The translations under genes were made by a program, and so were the position numbers. The notes beneath the pieces are model-generated. The model saw nothing but the letters and a program-made list of their open reading frames with translations, made no database searches and was not told the DNA's origin. 64,000 bases of DNA, from assembly GCA_020809705.1 (NCBI GenBank), contig CP085836.1, forward strand, positions 62,001-126,000. The letters run 5' to 3'. The stretch is from Calonectria ilicicola. Its lineage: Eukaryota; Ascomycota; Sordariomycetes; Hypocreales; Nectriaceae. Shown piece by piece: positions 54,501 through 64,000 of this stretch; position 1 is the stretch's first letter; every line of letters starts with the position of its first letter.

Positions 54501-54743
54501 AAAGCCTGGGTACTTGCCAGCAGGCGCGAGCACGGAGTGCAAGTGCTCAGAACCGTCATTGCGAGGCCATCGACAATCAGTCGGAAGAAGGTTGCGCCCA
54601 GACAGCTGCAGGGAGGACCGTAGTAATAACCGCGGGCGGAATTCGCTAGGATGGAGTCGCGAGCGGGACAGAAAGTGCCAGACCCTCTCACCTCAACCCA
54701 CGACTGAGGAGGGTAGTTAGGGCCGCCCCCCGGTCCGATTTTG
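51554..54743. other. No certain gene; repeat remnants
   Basis: At about 53620-53780 the order tacataaggc-aat-aggcc, ttgaagaa-tttgctttctgg and ctgttggatgt resembles 16300-16470 of the hAT element and may be an old copy. A minus-strand frame at 53102-52908 (YAISKDAPPDKHYSAKTLCH) looks protein-like but is unassigned. Confidence 0.35.
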
Positions 54744-54788
54744 GTTGCGTTGCCGCCAGTTGCGTTGCCGCCAGTTGCGTTGCCGCCA
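54744..54788 (+). repeat. 15-bp tandem repeat, three perfect copies
   Basis: gttgcgttgccgcca occurs three times. On the minus strand it would read as a five-residue repeat (TGGNA) in an open frame at 54494-54895, but I do not trust that frame as a gene. Confidence 0.8.
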
Positions 54789-54810
54789 GTTGCACCAGTT
54801 TGTGGTGGTG

Positions 54811-55130
54811 CTGAAATGGGGCGGTTGGATATGAGGAAAAACCACACACCAAGCCGGAACAACCGTTGGGCCGACCGACGGATTTGGGGTTGCAAGAGAA
54901 ATGAGGGTCTGGAATATAGCTAGTAACCAAATAAAATAAAATAACAACCCAAACAGCTGGGCCAAAATAAACATCAAATAACTCATTGAGACCATTTGAT
55001 CAAACGGTCCCTCAAAAAAGAAGCCTCAAAAATGGGCTAAAAATCATGAATTGAGACAAAACTGTGTTGGTCCCTGGTGTTGCGACCAGCCGGCCTTTAT
55101 CACTAATTCCGGTGTTGCAGCCGGACTAAT
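54811..55130 (+). repeat. Dispersed tRNA-like repeat, copy D
   Basis: Starts ctgaaatggggcggttgg, then aaccacacac, gatcaaacggtccctcaaaa, gaagcctcaaaaatgggc and ccggtgttgcagccggacta. It ends before the B box, so it is truncated relative to copies A-C. Confidence 0.7.
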
Positions 55131-55239
55131 TTTTATCCGTCTATGCCTTCCAAACTACCCTGTAGTAACGTTCGAGCTCAACTACCCTAACACAGTGCAA
55201 CTCTCTCCTGTAAAAACTTTTTCTTGGCAGCTGCTGTTA

Positions 55240-55643
55240 GTGGCTTGTTAAGGATTAAGGTTTTACAGGCCACAATTGCCTGCAGCGGCCTGCTGTGCCC
55301 ATCGGGGCACTAACAGGGACACATTTGAGGGATTTAAGAGAGTTGATCTACTTCTCCGCTGCCTTGCACACCCGCTGACAGGTTGCGGGCTTGAACACTT
55401 AGTGTATAGCTGCTGAATTGCTGGATAACGTGTGAGATAGCAGGAGGTCTAGAGGATACAACAGGCCCGGCAGGGACGGCAGGCATTATTATTGCTATAG
55501 CAAGATCAATGGATAACCTATGTATATATCTCTACCTGCTTGGTAGTTAGCTCAGCACGTCTTTTTGCGCCTTAATGGCGATTGGCGGGCTTCGCGCCCG
55601 TAAGACGGAAAATATATCATCATCATCATCATCATCATCATCA
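55240..55643 (+). mobile_element. LINE 3' end with (ATC)n tail
   Basis: A GC-richer stretch with a hairpin-like ggcgggcttcgcgcccg around 55585 ends in nine cat/atc units (55617-55643). Fungal LINEs often end in such simple repeats, but no reverse transcriptase is left and a target duplication was not found. Confidence 0.4.
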
Positions 55644-55667
55644 CCCTAACACAGTGCCACTCCTGAT

Positions 55668-55952
55668 CTAGGAACATACATAAACTGTTAGTCGAGGGCC
55701 ATAAATTGGTGGAGGCCCTCGTCGCAGTCTGAGGTAGTTGTTGAGGACCCCAATCGTTCGGCCTCCTTGAACGGTGCTAGCAAGTATGAACGCATTTCCC
55801 CTGTCATACTGAGCATCCAAGTAACCATCCTGGTTGATCGGCGTAAGCTGGTGATTTTGGACTGTCAACCGGTAGTTGCCTTGACGGATCAACTGAACGT
55901 GTTCCGCAGGGATAAATTCCTGCATCTTGTATGTGACCGCCTGAGTAGCCAT
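55668..55952 (-). CDS. Small hypothetical protein
   Basis: A 94-residue frame from MATQAVTYKMQEFIPAEHVQ with VQNHQLTPINQDGYLDAQYD and GRTIGVLNNYLRLRRGPPPIY. The composition is that of a folded protein, and stretches such as GNYRLTVQ and AFILASTV look like beta strands. No family recognised. It starts soon after the (ATC)n tail on the opposite strand. Confidence 0.35.
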   Translation of the reverse strand: MATQAVTYKMQEFIPAEHVQLIRQGNYRLTVQNHQLTPINQDGYLDAQYDRGNAFILASTVQGGRTIGVLNNYLRLRRGPPPIYGPRLTVYVCS

Positions 55953-57412
55953 GTTGTTAGACTTGATAGTGTAGTGATTGTAGGTAATCTCTGACTGAGA
56001 ATATTAATATACGTCGGCTCGGACTATGAAATATACCACGCGAATGCCACTTTTTGTTGCAGCTTACTTACCGTAAACCGATCAGGGCTTGATGTCCAAA
56101 AGCACTGGTCAGATTGGAAGTAAAGCTGAACACACGAGTCAAGGTCGGGATATCATAGTGTTGCGTTGAATACTGGCCGTCGAGCTCTCAGTCCACGGAC
56201 ATGAACTACATTTAAACTGTGAATAGCATGGACTTCGGCCCTGGGTATATTGGTAAGCAGTGAGAAACCACGTTCTCTGCCAGAGGCTGGCCTTCGGACC
56301 TGGGACGCGGCCTGTGCAGTATACTTGAGAGGTGCACACCCCAGTTGGTGGTTCTGACGACAAAACGTCGTTTCTGTACTTTACTGCTTATGGCTGAGAC
56401 AACTTGACATTATTACCTATTTACATCCCTGCTAAGTGGTGTGTCAAGCAACTATTGGGCCGTCAGTGAGGTTCATCATTGCAAGGCAACCCGTATCTGC
56501 TGGCCTCGTCTTCCACCAGCTACGTCCGCACCAACCCCCCCGCCTGCCTCCAACATCCAGCTCGTCTTGCAGTAGCCATATGAAACCTTTCTTTTGCCAG
56601 CGGGGTAATAATGCTAGATATTATTGGCTACCTAGTTACGTTGATCGATGTCCCAGCACAAATACGTGTGCCCTCCGGGGCCCCTACAGATCTCGGTTCT
56701 CCAATGTGGACATGGGTTGCAGCCCCACGGCTTAAAATGCACCTGGGGGATTGCTGCCTGATGCTGGCCTCCACTCTAGAGTAGAGCCTGCCTGAATTCT
56801 CCGGGGTCTGCCGACTTGATTCCCTACAGCTGAGACACACATGCATATTCGACTGCGGCATAGCTCTTTGTGTTGTGATCCTCTCCAGCCGACAAAATAT
56901 TCAGCTCCCCACTTAAATGCCGATTCTGATAATGGATGGTCGCATGTACTGTGCCTTGGCAAAGTCCTCCACCACGAGATAAAACGCTCACACCTATTAT
57001 TTATCTACATTGACTGTGTGAGGTACTTTTTGAATTTGAGGCCCTCGTCGAATTTGAGGCCCTGGGTTGGATTTGAGGCCTCCCCTGACGTAAAGACGTT
57101 TGAGGCGGGATTGAAACATTCGGGATCGAATTTGAGGAGGTTGTATGGATGGTAATTGCTATTTTTAGGAGCGTGCAGTCGGCGTGATGGGGGGTTAGAG
57201 TGGGGATGATCCAGCATATGTTCAATGAGGAACGGAAGGACAAGCAACCAGTCAGACCATAAATTCCCGCAGAAAAATAAATAAGGGAGTTTCCTCCTCC
57301 TTCAAAGTAAATAAAAGTTCAATTTCAAGCAACTCAGACGCAGCAACTCAACACAATCGGATCATTTTCGGTGCTCCATAAAAACCACCTACTACCTTTC
57401 ATTACAATCACC
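55953..57412. other. Repeat-rich intergenic region
   Basis: At 57030-57150 the unit gaatttgaggccc(tgg/tcg) recurs three or four times with spacing of about 20 bases. Downstream, 57270-57412 has an ataaataag TATA-like box and a pyrimidine/A-rich leader ending acaatcacc before ATG: a typical fungal promoter and leader for the next gene. Confidence 0.45.
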
Positions 57413-57673
57413 ATGAGCTTCCAAAACGGCTAGCCGACATTCGACACTTCTGTCCGGGGTGGCAATGCAAACCACAGTGGTCTTGGCATTCCTGGTCAAG
57501 TTGGAGATGCCATGGACGGCCATGCTACTGCTGGTAGTATGAAGTTCGGCTCTCAACGAAGCATCCCAGGTGGCACTTTTAAGGCGACCGGGAAAGGGGG
57601 CGATGCTGTAACTAACCCTAGCGACAATACTAAGGGCGGCGATGCCAGGGGCGGCGACCTTGTATTTGAGTAA
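57413..57673 (+). pseudogene. Small glycine-rich protein with an early nonsense codon
   Basis: From ATG 57413 the frame reads MSFQNG, TAG (57431-57433), then TFDTSVRGGNANHSGLGIPG, GSMKFGSQRSIPGG, TFKATGKGGDAVTN and GGDARGGDLVFE, ending at 57673 (86 codons). The protein is rich in Gly, Asp, Ser and Thr with few hydrophobic residues, like small stress- or conidiation-related hydrophilic fungal proteins; a specific family is not certain. The context upstream looks like an active promoter. A CAG to TAG change would explain the break. Later ATGs (57515 region) could restart a shorter product. Confidence 0.5.
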
Positions 57674-59281
57674 AGTAAGGTTATTTTTAACCTTGTTATA
57701 GCGACATTTGGAAGTTTTACTACTGCCTACTTGAATAGTACATATTAACAATTTCATTCAGATCTCGTGTTGGGGCTGTTGATCCTGGACCTCGGTCCAC
57801 GATAAGTGGAGGTCAGATTCACAGTGGGTTGATACTTAGCCTGGTCACAATACTACCCTTGCTTGGCAGCTTTAGCTCAATTTATCAACTTTCAGCCCGT
57901 TTTTATGGCTTCCTTTTTAAGGCACCGTTTTATTAAACAATCCCAGTGATGTTTATGATTCTTATCTAAGTTGATTGTGCTGTGTTATTTTTATTTACTT
58001 TGACCGGCAGCCCCTAGTCCTTACTGTCCAATGGCCCATCCGACCTACTAGTCGTACCTCTTGTAGCTGGGTTGAGTATATGGTCTCTACACCGCCAAAA
58101 TTTTCCCCACTTTCAACCTTTTTAATATATAGCTTTACTTGAACTATTTCAGGGATATTGTTACTGTTGGAATGTGGGGGTGCGAGAGCCAATCCCAGTA
58201 GAACTTATTTTGTGGGACAAAGCGAGACTTGCAGGGCTGATATGCCAACAACGACACGAGAAGCATATGCGAATAGCTTTATTACTCCTAAGGGGAAAGT
58301 CTTACATTGGAGATGGAGCAAAATGCCAATGATGACCATTATTTGCGCTTTTACCTTAGCCGTAATCCATTCCGTTCTAATTAGAAGCTAGAGCTGTCAA
58401 AGGTCGTACACAAGGTGTCACATGTCGTATAGCGCATCCAAATTTAGCCGTATGTAGCGAGGGTATCTACATATCACTCCCTGCCCGGCTGCTCCCAGAC
58501 TAATGAGTTACGAATCTAGCGGTTGTGGCGGTAGACCCATCCCACATTAGATAACACACATGTGTGCGCCTGAGGGACTGTTGGAAGGCCTCAAAGGTAA
58601 GTCATGCTGTGACTCAGAGGGGCCTCATAAATGGAACCGATGCACTAGCGACGCAGAGACATCCTCGCCTGCGCCCCTACATGCATGGTGATGTACTAGG
58701 CTCGGAACTTTGGTTTTTTGAATCACGTAGGGTAAGTTCATTGGAAATATGATACAGTCACCGCATCCGTCATCAGAGTGGTGCCAACGCATATGTCTGA
58801 AAACGAGCTGCCGAGCCACGTCGATTATATGGATAGTCGGAAATCTTTATACGCCCCCTAAATTAGTAGAAAATGGCCTCATTTTTTCAAATTCGATTGC
58901 ATGAAAAAATTGCATGCTCTAATCTTACTCAAAATTCTCTTTTCCTCGAAGATGGCTGCTATGCTATTATCTTGACGCAATAACGAATTCACCCTCAGAG
59001 CTACCACACAATCCCACACCGGTGAACACAGAACATATCCAATTGATATGGCCTGATGACTATGTCTCGGTAGAACCAGATGACCCATTAGTGTCTGAAG
59101 ACCAGACAAATTCATCCCACGGCGGGTGCCAACCACTAAATTATAAAGGAGCTCAGAAGAAACGTATCCTCTTCCGCCCTCAAGTGACACTCAATGTTTC
59201 AGCACCGGAGGATCAAGTGCTAGCGGATCGGGCCCAGGCTCTAGAGGGTGAGGGACGGGCGGTGCAGCCATCATCAATGGT
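57674..59281. other. No certain gene
   Basis: AT-rich. A frame at 59022-59285 (LNYKGAQKKRILFRPQVT) just upstream of the lectin-like ORF may be a separate or upstream exon of it; no splice pair was convincing. Confidence 0.35.
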
Positions 59282-59665
59282 ATGAACGTTGGTGACGGTG
59301 GCGATCCTATTTCTAGCCTAACGCGCCAACTCGATGCTTTAGCGGAGAGAGTTGAACAAATCTCTTTACGAACGTTAGCGCGGGGCTTGACGGTTGATAA
59401 AGGAGTGTGGGATACACAGAGTGTTCGATCATGGAACAAACCTCAACACAAGACGGAAGAGCGTATTAAATTTTCAAAAGAGTTTGAGTCTATTCCGACG
59501 GAGATTACAAACATATGCTCTGCCGATATATCAAGCAAGGCCAACTTTAGGTTAAAAGTGTATGCAACAGCTATAGACCGAAAAGGCTTCACTGTTCATG
59601 CTGATAGCTGGTGGGACACAATGCTCTATTCTTGTATAGTATTATGGATAGCTATTGGAGAGTGA
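59282..59665 (+). CDS. H-type lectin-domain protein
   Basis: A 127-residue frame. The first 40 residues contain a heptad-like helix (LTRQLDALAERVEQISLRTL). The rest, from IKFSKEFESIPTEITNICS through ANFRLKVYATAIDRKGFTVH to WWDTMLYSCIVLWIAIGE, follows the H-type lectin pattern (F...F...P.V, N.R....A..I...GF.....W.DT.LY...V.WIAI). Such domains form trimers and bind GalNAc-like sugars. In fungi they occur in short secreted or cytoplasmic proteins of unknown role. No signal peptide is visible. Only one domain is left, so it may be the end of a longer gene. Confidence 0.6.
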   Translation: MNVGDGGDPISSLTRQLDALAERVEQISLRTLARGLTVDKGVWDTQSVRSWNKPQHKTEERIKFSKEFESIPTEITNICSADISSKANFRLKVYATAIDRKGFTVHADSWWDTMLYSCIVLWIAIGE

Positions 59666-60589
59666 GTTATATTGTAAAGAATTCTATTCTATATAGGCTC
59701 AATAAATATCATCAATGCAGATGCACTTAGCCAATGGAATGCAATGTACAATACACACGCCTTATGACTCAGAATACAATGACTGAGAATAGACCAGACA
59801 TCGTCTATTGTAGCAGACAGATATCAAGTAAGGTTTCCCTAATACAGTACGAGAGCACCAATTCATATTTGCTTTATATTTGACGAGTTTAAAGATATTT
59901 TTTGCTGAAAGGTGTTCAAATTCCTTTATTGATTTGTCGGGGCCGTATCCACTTGCACCTTTTGACTGTGTTCAAGGCATAGGCGATTGACAGGCCACTA
60001 ATAAGTTCTCCCTCCCACCAATCAATGCTAGTGACGCTCAGGAATTCCGGGCATCTCAGACCATTTCTAAAGGCATCCTGTTATAATGATATCTGAAATG
60101 ACGATCGGCTCCTAATTCCAAGAGATGATGGATAATGCCACCCACAGATTCATCGTAGGGCTATATTGCGTAGTATGGCGAGATCCTGCCTGGTCACATT
60201 CTTGCAGGTGCATATCATGGCAATCAAGTAGCTTGGTTATGGCACTACCGCGTATGGCCTCACTCATACGGTTAACAGCCCGTGTAGTGATTTAATCAGA
60301 GCCTTTCGATCCACTATACTACGCCATTTGAGTCGATTCTACAATCTTTTGGATCATTTGGAGCCTCGTATTCTGTGACCCTCCTCTTCCACTATTAGCA
60401 AAGAGGTTATATCTTCTTTTCCCTTACTAACCCTTAATCAGACCCATATTGTAATTTAAACAGGCGAACGTACGTATTGTGTGAATATTAAAGAGTAGTG
60501 CAGTTCTATATCTGGTTATATATATTTGCTATTTTAAGTGATAATATTTAATTAAGTGCTTAAGAATTGTGGAAAACCAAGGATTGTTA
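59666..60589. other. No gene recognised
   Basis: AT-rich, no motif. Ends at the LTR-like repeat. Confidence 0.4.
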
Positions 60590-60689
60590 TTAGTGTTTAT
60601 ACAACCCGCCAGCCACCCCCGGGTTTGGCTAGCCAACCCCCCTTACTTCTAAGTCCAACCATAGGTCAAACACCAGATTCCCCACTACA
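60590..60689 (-). repeat. LTR-like dispersed repeat, copy 4 (minus)
   Basis: Inverse of tgtagtggggaatctggtg...agccaaacccgggggtggc...aaacac. It ends 78 bases downstream of the HET gene stop. Confidence 0.65.
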
Positions 60690-60766
60690 ATAATCATAAA
60701 TACTGTAGCTGGCGGCACTTTAAGTATGTATATGATAGTGCTAAGGAGTATAAATTCAGCGGTACT

Positions 60767-62506
60767 CTAATTCGCGACTCGACGTATGGTGGCGATGGTT
60801 TTGACCCAAGTTTCCCGGACTGGGCGATCCAGTAAGTCGGCGAGATTATCATCCCTGGCATGGATCCAATAATCATGGAAATTGCAGACACGAATAATTT
60901 GATTCGTTGAAATTTTGTCGCCGTTGGAATCTGATAGAGTACAATAAGTAAGACCTGTTCTGACATTCATCGGACATGCCAATTTCGTAGCCTTATTCAG
61001 ATCCAACGCTCGTTGCAAGCTGATGACTGTCACAATTGTTTCCTCGGCTATTTTCCCGCCTTTTACTTGATAGTCGATAAGAACAGCGAATCTCTGTGTT
61101 TTCTGGGCACGAGCTGCTAATTCCAAAATGAATGTGCAATCTCTCTTCTCCTTGCTAGAGCTTTTTGAGAATGCGCCGAAAACAGCAGGGAAATGACGAC
61201 GTCCTGACTGCGTTTGAACTGGATAGGTGAATGTCGTAATGTATTCCTTCCAAACAGACGAACGAATACTGAAACCATTGTTACTGTAGTTGAAATCTAC
61301 AGCATGCACATTTCTGATAAAACAAACCGTGTCTAGCTTAGCTCTTTTAACAAAAGTTGACTGGACCCAAAGAGGGTCAGAGAACCTGACACATTCATTC
61401 TCCAAACCCACCCTCAAAGGGCTTGGTTTGGGGAACATGATTGGAAGTATAAGACACTTAGATCTTCTGGAATATTGACCTTTCTTGTCCACAAGAATAA
61501 CGTATCCGAGCGCGTGGTCGTATGGATCTTTTTTAATTCTTAGTCTTGCTTGAAGGCCTCGTGGTATCATTGTTGCGGTAAATGTCACAAATGAATAACA
61601 TTTTTTTATTCCTTTCGCCAGACATGGATAGTTCTGAAAATGATCTGGAGATGTAGCCAGACCGTTTGGCGCGAACCCCATATCAGCATCTATGCAACAC
61701 CAAGCCAGTATAGACACATCATCATCGATTTTGATAATTTCCTCCTGCAATCTCTGGAATGCCCGTTTGCCCTCGCCGTACAGCATTGGCATATTGACAT
61801 CAAAAAGTCCAAGGAGCGAGTATGCACGATCCTCAACTCGAGTAGATTGTCGGTTCGCGGCCCAAGCCATACGCCGTGCTATTCGAATAGTCCACAATCG
61901 TTCTTGATCATAGCGAATGTCTCGGGCGAAGTATTGGATGTCAATACCTGTCACTGCCTGGATGACTTTATTCAAGTCGTTGCTAGTCCCGCACTTCTTC
62001 CAATTCTTATCGAAAAATACTAAACTCTGTGGTGCCAGCAGTTCCTGGAGTGTCCAGCCCCGGGTAAACCATTGAGAATTCTTAAATGCCTTAATTGATG
62101 CCGCTTTGGGTTTACATCTACCGAGTTGATTAATGCAATTATCGGAGATAGAAACATCGGAAAGGTAAACATAGCAGACTTCAGAGTTCTTGTACCACCG
62201 GTACATCGAGTTAATAGCTTCTTGAAGTTCGGCACTGCTAGATTTATCGATGCAACAAGTGTCCATCCATATGTATTCATGGCCGTCGTTTAATGCCTGG
62301 CGACTGAACTTGTAGATTTTATAGAAGCTCTGGTCTTTCTGGATATGTCCCATTACCTGCTCAGTATTCTCGTACCTGATTATTCTGCACATTTCCTGGT
62401 AGGAAAGTTCATCATATGCCCATCGGTGTGATAGAATCGCATATTTTGGAATATTATCGCCGACAAACTCGTTGAAACAAAGGGTCTTGGCATTAAGGAG
62501 ACGCAT
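60767..62506 (-). CDS. HET-domain (heterokaryon incompatibility) protein
   Basis: An intact, intronless frame of 579 residues. The HET domain lies at the N-terminus: MRLLNAKTL, YAILSHRWAYDELSYQEM near residue 25, YIWMDTCCIDKSSSAELQEA near 80 with NSMYRWYKNSEVCYVYLSDV, and WFTRGWTLQELLAP near 150. EDRAYSLLGLFDVNMPMLYGEG follows, as in HET-E/HET-D-type proteins. The last 300 residues have no NACHT or WD repeats, so it belongs to the short HET class. HET proteins trigger programmed cell death when unlike hyphae fuse. The ATG at 62506 gives the usual MRLL start. Nothing suggests damage. The broken NACHT gene at 30.6 kb acts in a related process. Confidence 0.9.
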   Translation of the reverse strand: MRLLNAKTLCFNEFVGDNIPKYAILSHRWAYDELSYQEMCRIIRYENTEQVMGHIQKDQSFYKIYKFSRQALNDGHEYIWMDTCCIDKSSSAELQEAINSMYRWYKNSEVCYVYLSDVSISDNCINQLGRCKPKAASIKAFKNSQWFTRGWTLQELLAPQSLVFFDKNWKKCGTSNDLNKVIQAVTGIDIQYFARDIRYDQERLWTIRIARRMAWAANRQSTRVEDRAYSLLGLFDVNMPMLYGEGKRAFQRLQEEIIKIDDDVSILAWCCIDADMGFAPNGLATSPDHFQNYPCLAKGIKKCYSFVTFTATMIPRGLQARLRIKKDPYDHALGYVILVDKKGQYSRRSKCLILPIMFPKPSPLRVGLENECVRFSDPLWVQSTFVKRAKLDTVCFIRNVHAVDFNYSNNGFSIRSSVWKEYITTFTYPVQTQSGRRHFPAVFGAFSKSSSKEKRDCTFILELAARAQKTQRFAVLIDYQVKGGKIAEETIVTVISLQRALDLNKATKLACPMNVRTGLTYCTLSDSNGDKISTNQIIRVCNFHDYWIHARDDNLADLLDRPVRETWVKTIATIRRVAN

Positions 62507-63259
62507 CTTGCTTCACTGTGAAAGACGATATATGCCAAACGGGGCCAGGATGATCATCCCCAAACCCAACGGTAGTGTAGGCGAAATAATATGTGGTTGG
62601 ATGGTAGTGATGATAATGAATAAGGAGAAAACCCCGCTATTCATGGTACTTGTAGGTAGTATGCAGTTGTTTATGTAATCTCAGGCTCCTCATTGATAGG
62701 ACTCAAGTCACCCCAACAGCTTGGTGGATGAAAAAACTCGTACCATCGAACTGATGCCCATTCATAAATTCTATCATGCAAAAATGGGTCTTGGAAATAG
62801 ATTCTAGGCAGACAAGCAATATGTTCTTCCAGCATCGTCATATTCAGCCGGTATCGCTGTTGCCTAATTGTTCAACCAATAGTAATTGCGCTTACCAAAT
62901 GCTCTGGCTGCAACACAGCCCCAACTTATAGACCCCAGCTCGCGGACAGCAAGGCGCGGCAGGGTGGAGTCTTCTAGAATCGTTTTCAATTTGCATAAAG
63001 AATGTGTCAGCTATGCTATACCCATCCACCCATCAAGGTCATGATATAGACAACAGAAATAGACCGGATTTAAAGGATAGCAATTGTTTCACAAGGGTAG
63101 GCGACAATTAAGGCTACATAACAATCAATAATAGAAGAGTAGATCCATAGGTATGAACTTTGTTAATGTTAATAATATATCTTACGAATATGGCCGCTCA
63201 GCGGCACAACGGCCGACCTGCGGCAGATTCTTGATGGCCAGATCGACGAGGGTGCCGTG
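62507..63259. other. No gene recognised; composition changes near 63190
   Basis: AT-rich promoter side of the HET gene up to about 63180, then abruptly GC-rich coding sequence. Confidence 0.4.
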
Positions 63260-64000
63260 ATGGACAAGCATGTTATGCTCCTGGGCGAACTTACCCGTAT
63301 CGGGTACATCGCGGCTCGCGACAGGCTTCTCTCGCTGGGCGTGCGGAGTGTGCGGAATTGGACTCCCATGGGCTTTGCCTTGCACGCCGACCGCCCGTCA
63401 CTCAGCGGTCTCGGCGCATCGGTGCCGGCGAGCGATGCCGCTGTTCAGCCATTGGAGGACCCCGCCCAGGATAAGACGGATCCAGACATAACGAGCGACG
63501 GCGTTTCGAATTCTGACCCTGGCACTGAGCCTCGGGCTGCAAGACTCGATCTCGCCGCTAAAGCTCGTAATTATGTCGAGCTGTTGGAGCTGGACAAGCC
63601 TCTTCTCTTGCGACGGAACGAGTTGGTGCGGGTTGGCCAGCGAATGATTCAAGCCTCCCGCGAGATCGTAGACCAGGATGCCGAGGCCGAGGTTAAGGTT
63701 AACCATCAAGACTTTCTCGACAAATCATGTCCAGCTGTTAGTACAAGTGCCACCGCTGAGCTGGCAGGGCCCTCGAGCCGCGCACGCTCACAATCACCAA
63801 CTTCCTTGGCGTGCAGGGTACCATCACCATCGACTTCCGACGGGACCTTCCACGCGGATTGACCTTCCTGGTCGGCGATAATGGCTCCGGTAAGAGCACG
63901 CTCGTCGAGGCAATGGCTTGGTGCCAGTTTGGGCGGTGCATTCGCAGTGGGATGGCGGCCAACGATGTCGTTAACGATAAGGCAGGCAAGAACTGCTACG
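63260..64000 (+). CDS. SMC/Rad50-like AAA ATPase, N-terminal part, runs off the window
   Basis: The first frame is open from 63176, with the first usable ATG at 63260 (MDKHVMLLGELTRIGY). It runs to 63862. A second frame, from about 63770 to the window end, reads LTITNFLGVQGTITIDF, then LTFLVGDNGSGKSTLVEAM, a Walker A box of the SbcC/Rad50/SMC type, and FGRCIRSG. It is two bases out of phase with the first. An intron in 63600-63770 or a frameshift is needed; I could not find a splice pair that avoids stops. Such ATPases act in DNA repair or chromosome structure. The sequence is much GC-richer than the rest of the window. Confidence 0.55.

Noticed and set aside
54494..54895. Minus-strand protein with TGGNA repeats
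   Set aside because: Its N-terminal part runs through the dispersed repeat and the rest has no recognisable domain; the triplet-periodic repeat alone makes the frame look open.

Overview
The window looks like an accessory, transposon-rich part of a filamentous ascomycete (Pezizomycotina) genome. The evidence is short introns of about 50-75 bp, and fungus-specific families: a HET-domain protein, a NACHT-NTPase with the fungal NWD N-terminal domain, BTB/POZ proteins, a PTH11/SAT4-type seven-helix membrane protein, an ATF/CREB-type bZIP factor and a bicovalent-flavin FAD oxidoreductase. Many stop codons in the transposon relics could have arisen from CAA/CAG to TAA/TAG or TGG to TAG changes, which is what repeat-induced point mutation (RIP) leaves. 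The species cannot be named from the sequence.

Layout. 0-5.2 kb: tail of a PIF1-like helicase, then a 3CxxC zinc-finger gene split by a complete MULE transposon with an 8-bp target duplication. 6.8-12.4 kb: an intact Tc1/mariner (DD34E) transposase, a fungal gene broken by a 10-bp tandem duplication, an F-box/2EXR-like gene, truncated fungal genes and a copy of a tRNA-like dispersed repeat. 13.3-16.6 kb: a decayed hAT element with 20-bp terminal inverted repeats. 17-18.6 kb: a six-exon PTH11-like gene with one nonsense codon. 18.6-19.7 kb: two 378-bp arms forming a nearly perfect inverted repeat. 21.3-22.6 kb: a BTB gene with a GC-AG intron. 23.9-26.4 kb: a complete but dead pogo-type transposon with perfect 42-bp TIRs and a C-terminal SAP motif. 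26.7-27.9 kb: a LINE fragment inserted in a Tc1/mariner relic. 28.1 kb: intact BTB gene. 30.6-32.5 kb: broken NACHT gene. 33-37 kb: frameshifted PD-(D/E)XK-like gene, second pogo relic, bZIP gene. 37-42.8 kb: almost empty, with LINE and LTR-like debris. 42.8-45 kb: intact fusion of a UvrD-like helicase and a PD-(D/E)XK nuclease. 46.8-49.5 kb: LINE RNase H relic and a broken tyrosine-recombinase-like/zinc-finger gene of the RecQ-associated subtelomeric kind. 49.8-51.6 kb: intact FAD oxidoreductase. 52-57 kb: repeats. 57.4 kb: small glycine-rich gene with an early stop. 59.3 kb: H-type lectin-like ORF. 60.8-62.5 kb: HET gene. 63.2 kb to the end: start of an SMC/Rad50-like ATPase in noticeably GC-richer sequence.

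The genes do not form one pathway. Intact genes (HET, BTB, F-box-like, bZIP, FAD oxidoreductase, helicase-nuclease) sit between dead transposons and pseudogenes. HET and NACHT proteins act in non-self recognition in fungi, so the region fits a fast-evolving compartment where such genes turn over. The most distinctive items are the helicase-nuclease fusion, the tyrosine-recombinase-like gene, the near-perfect inverted repeat with its tRNA-like repeat family, and several transposon insertions whose exact footprints can be read.
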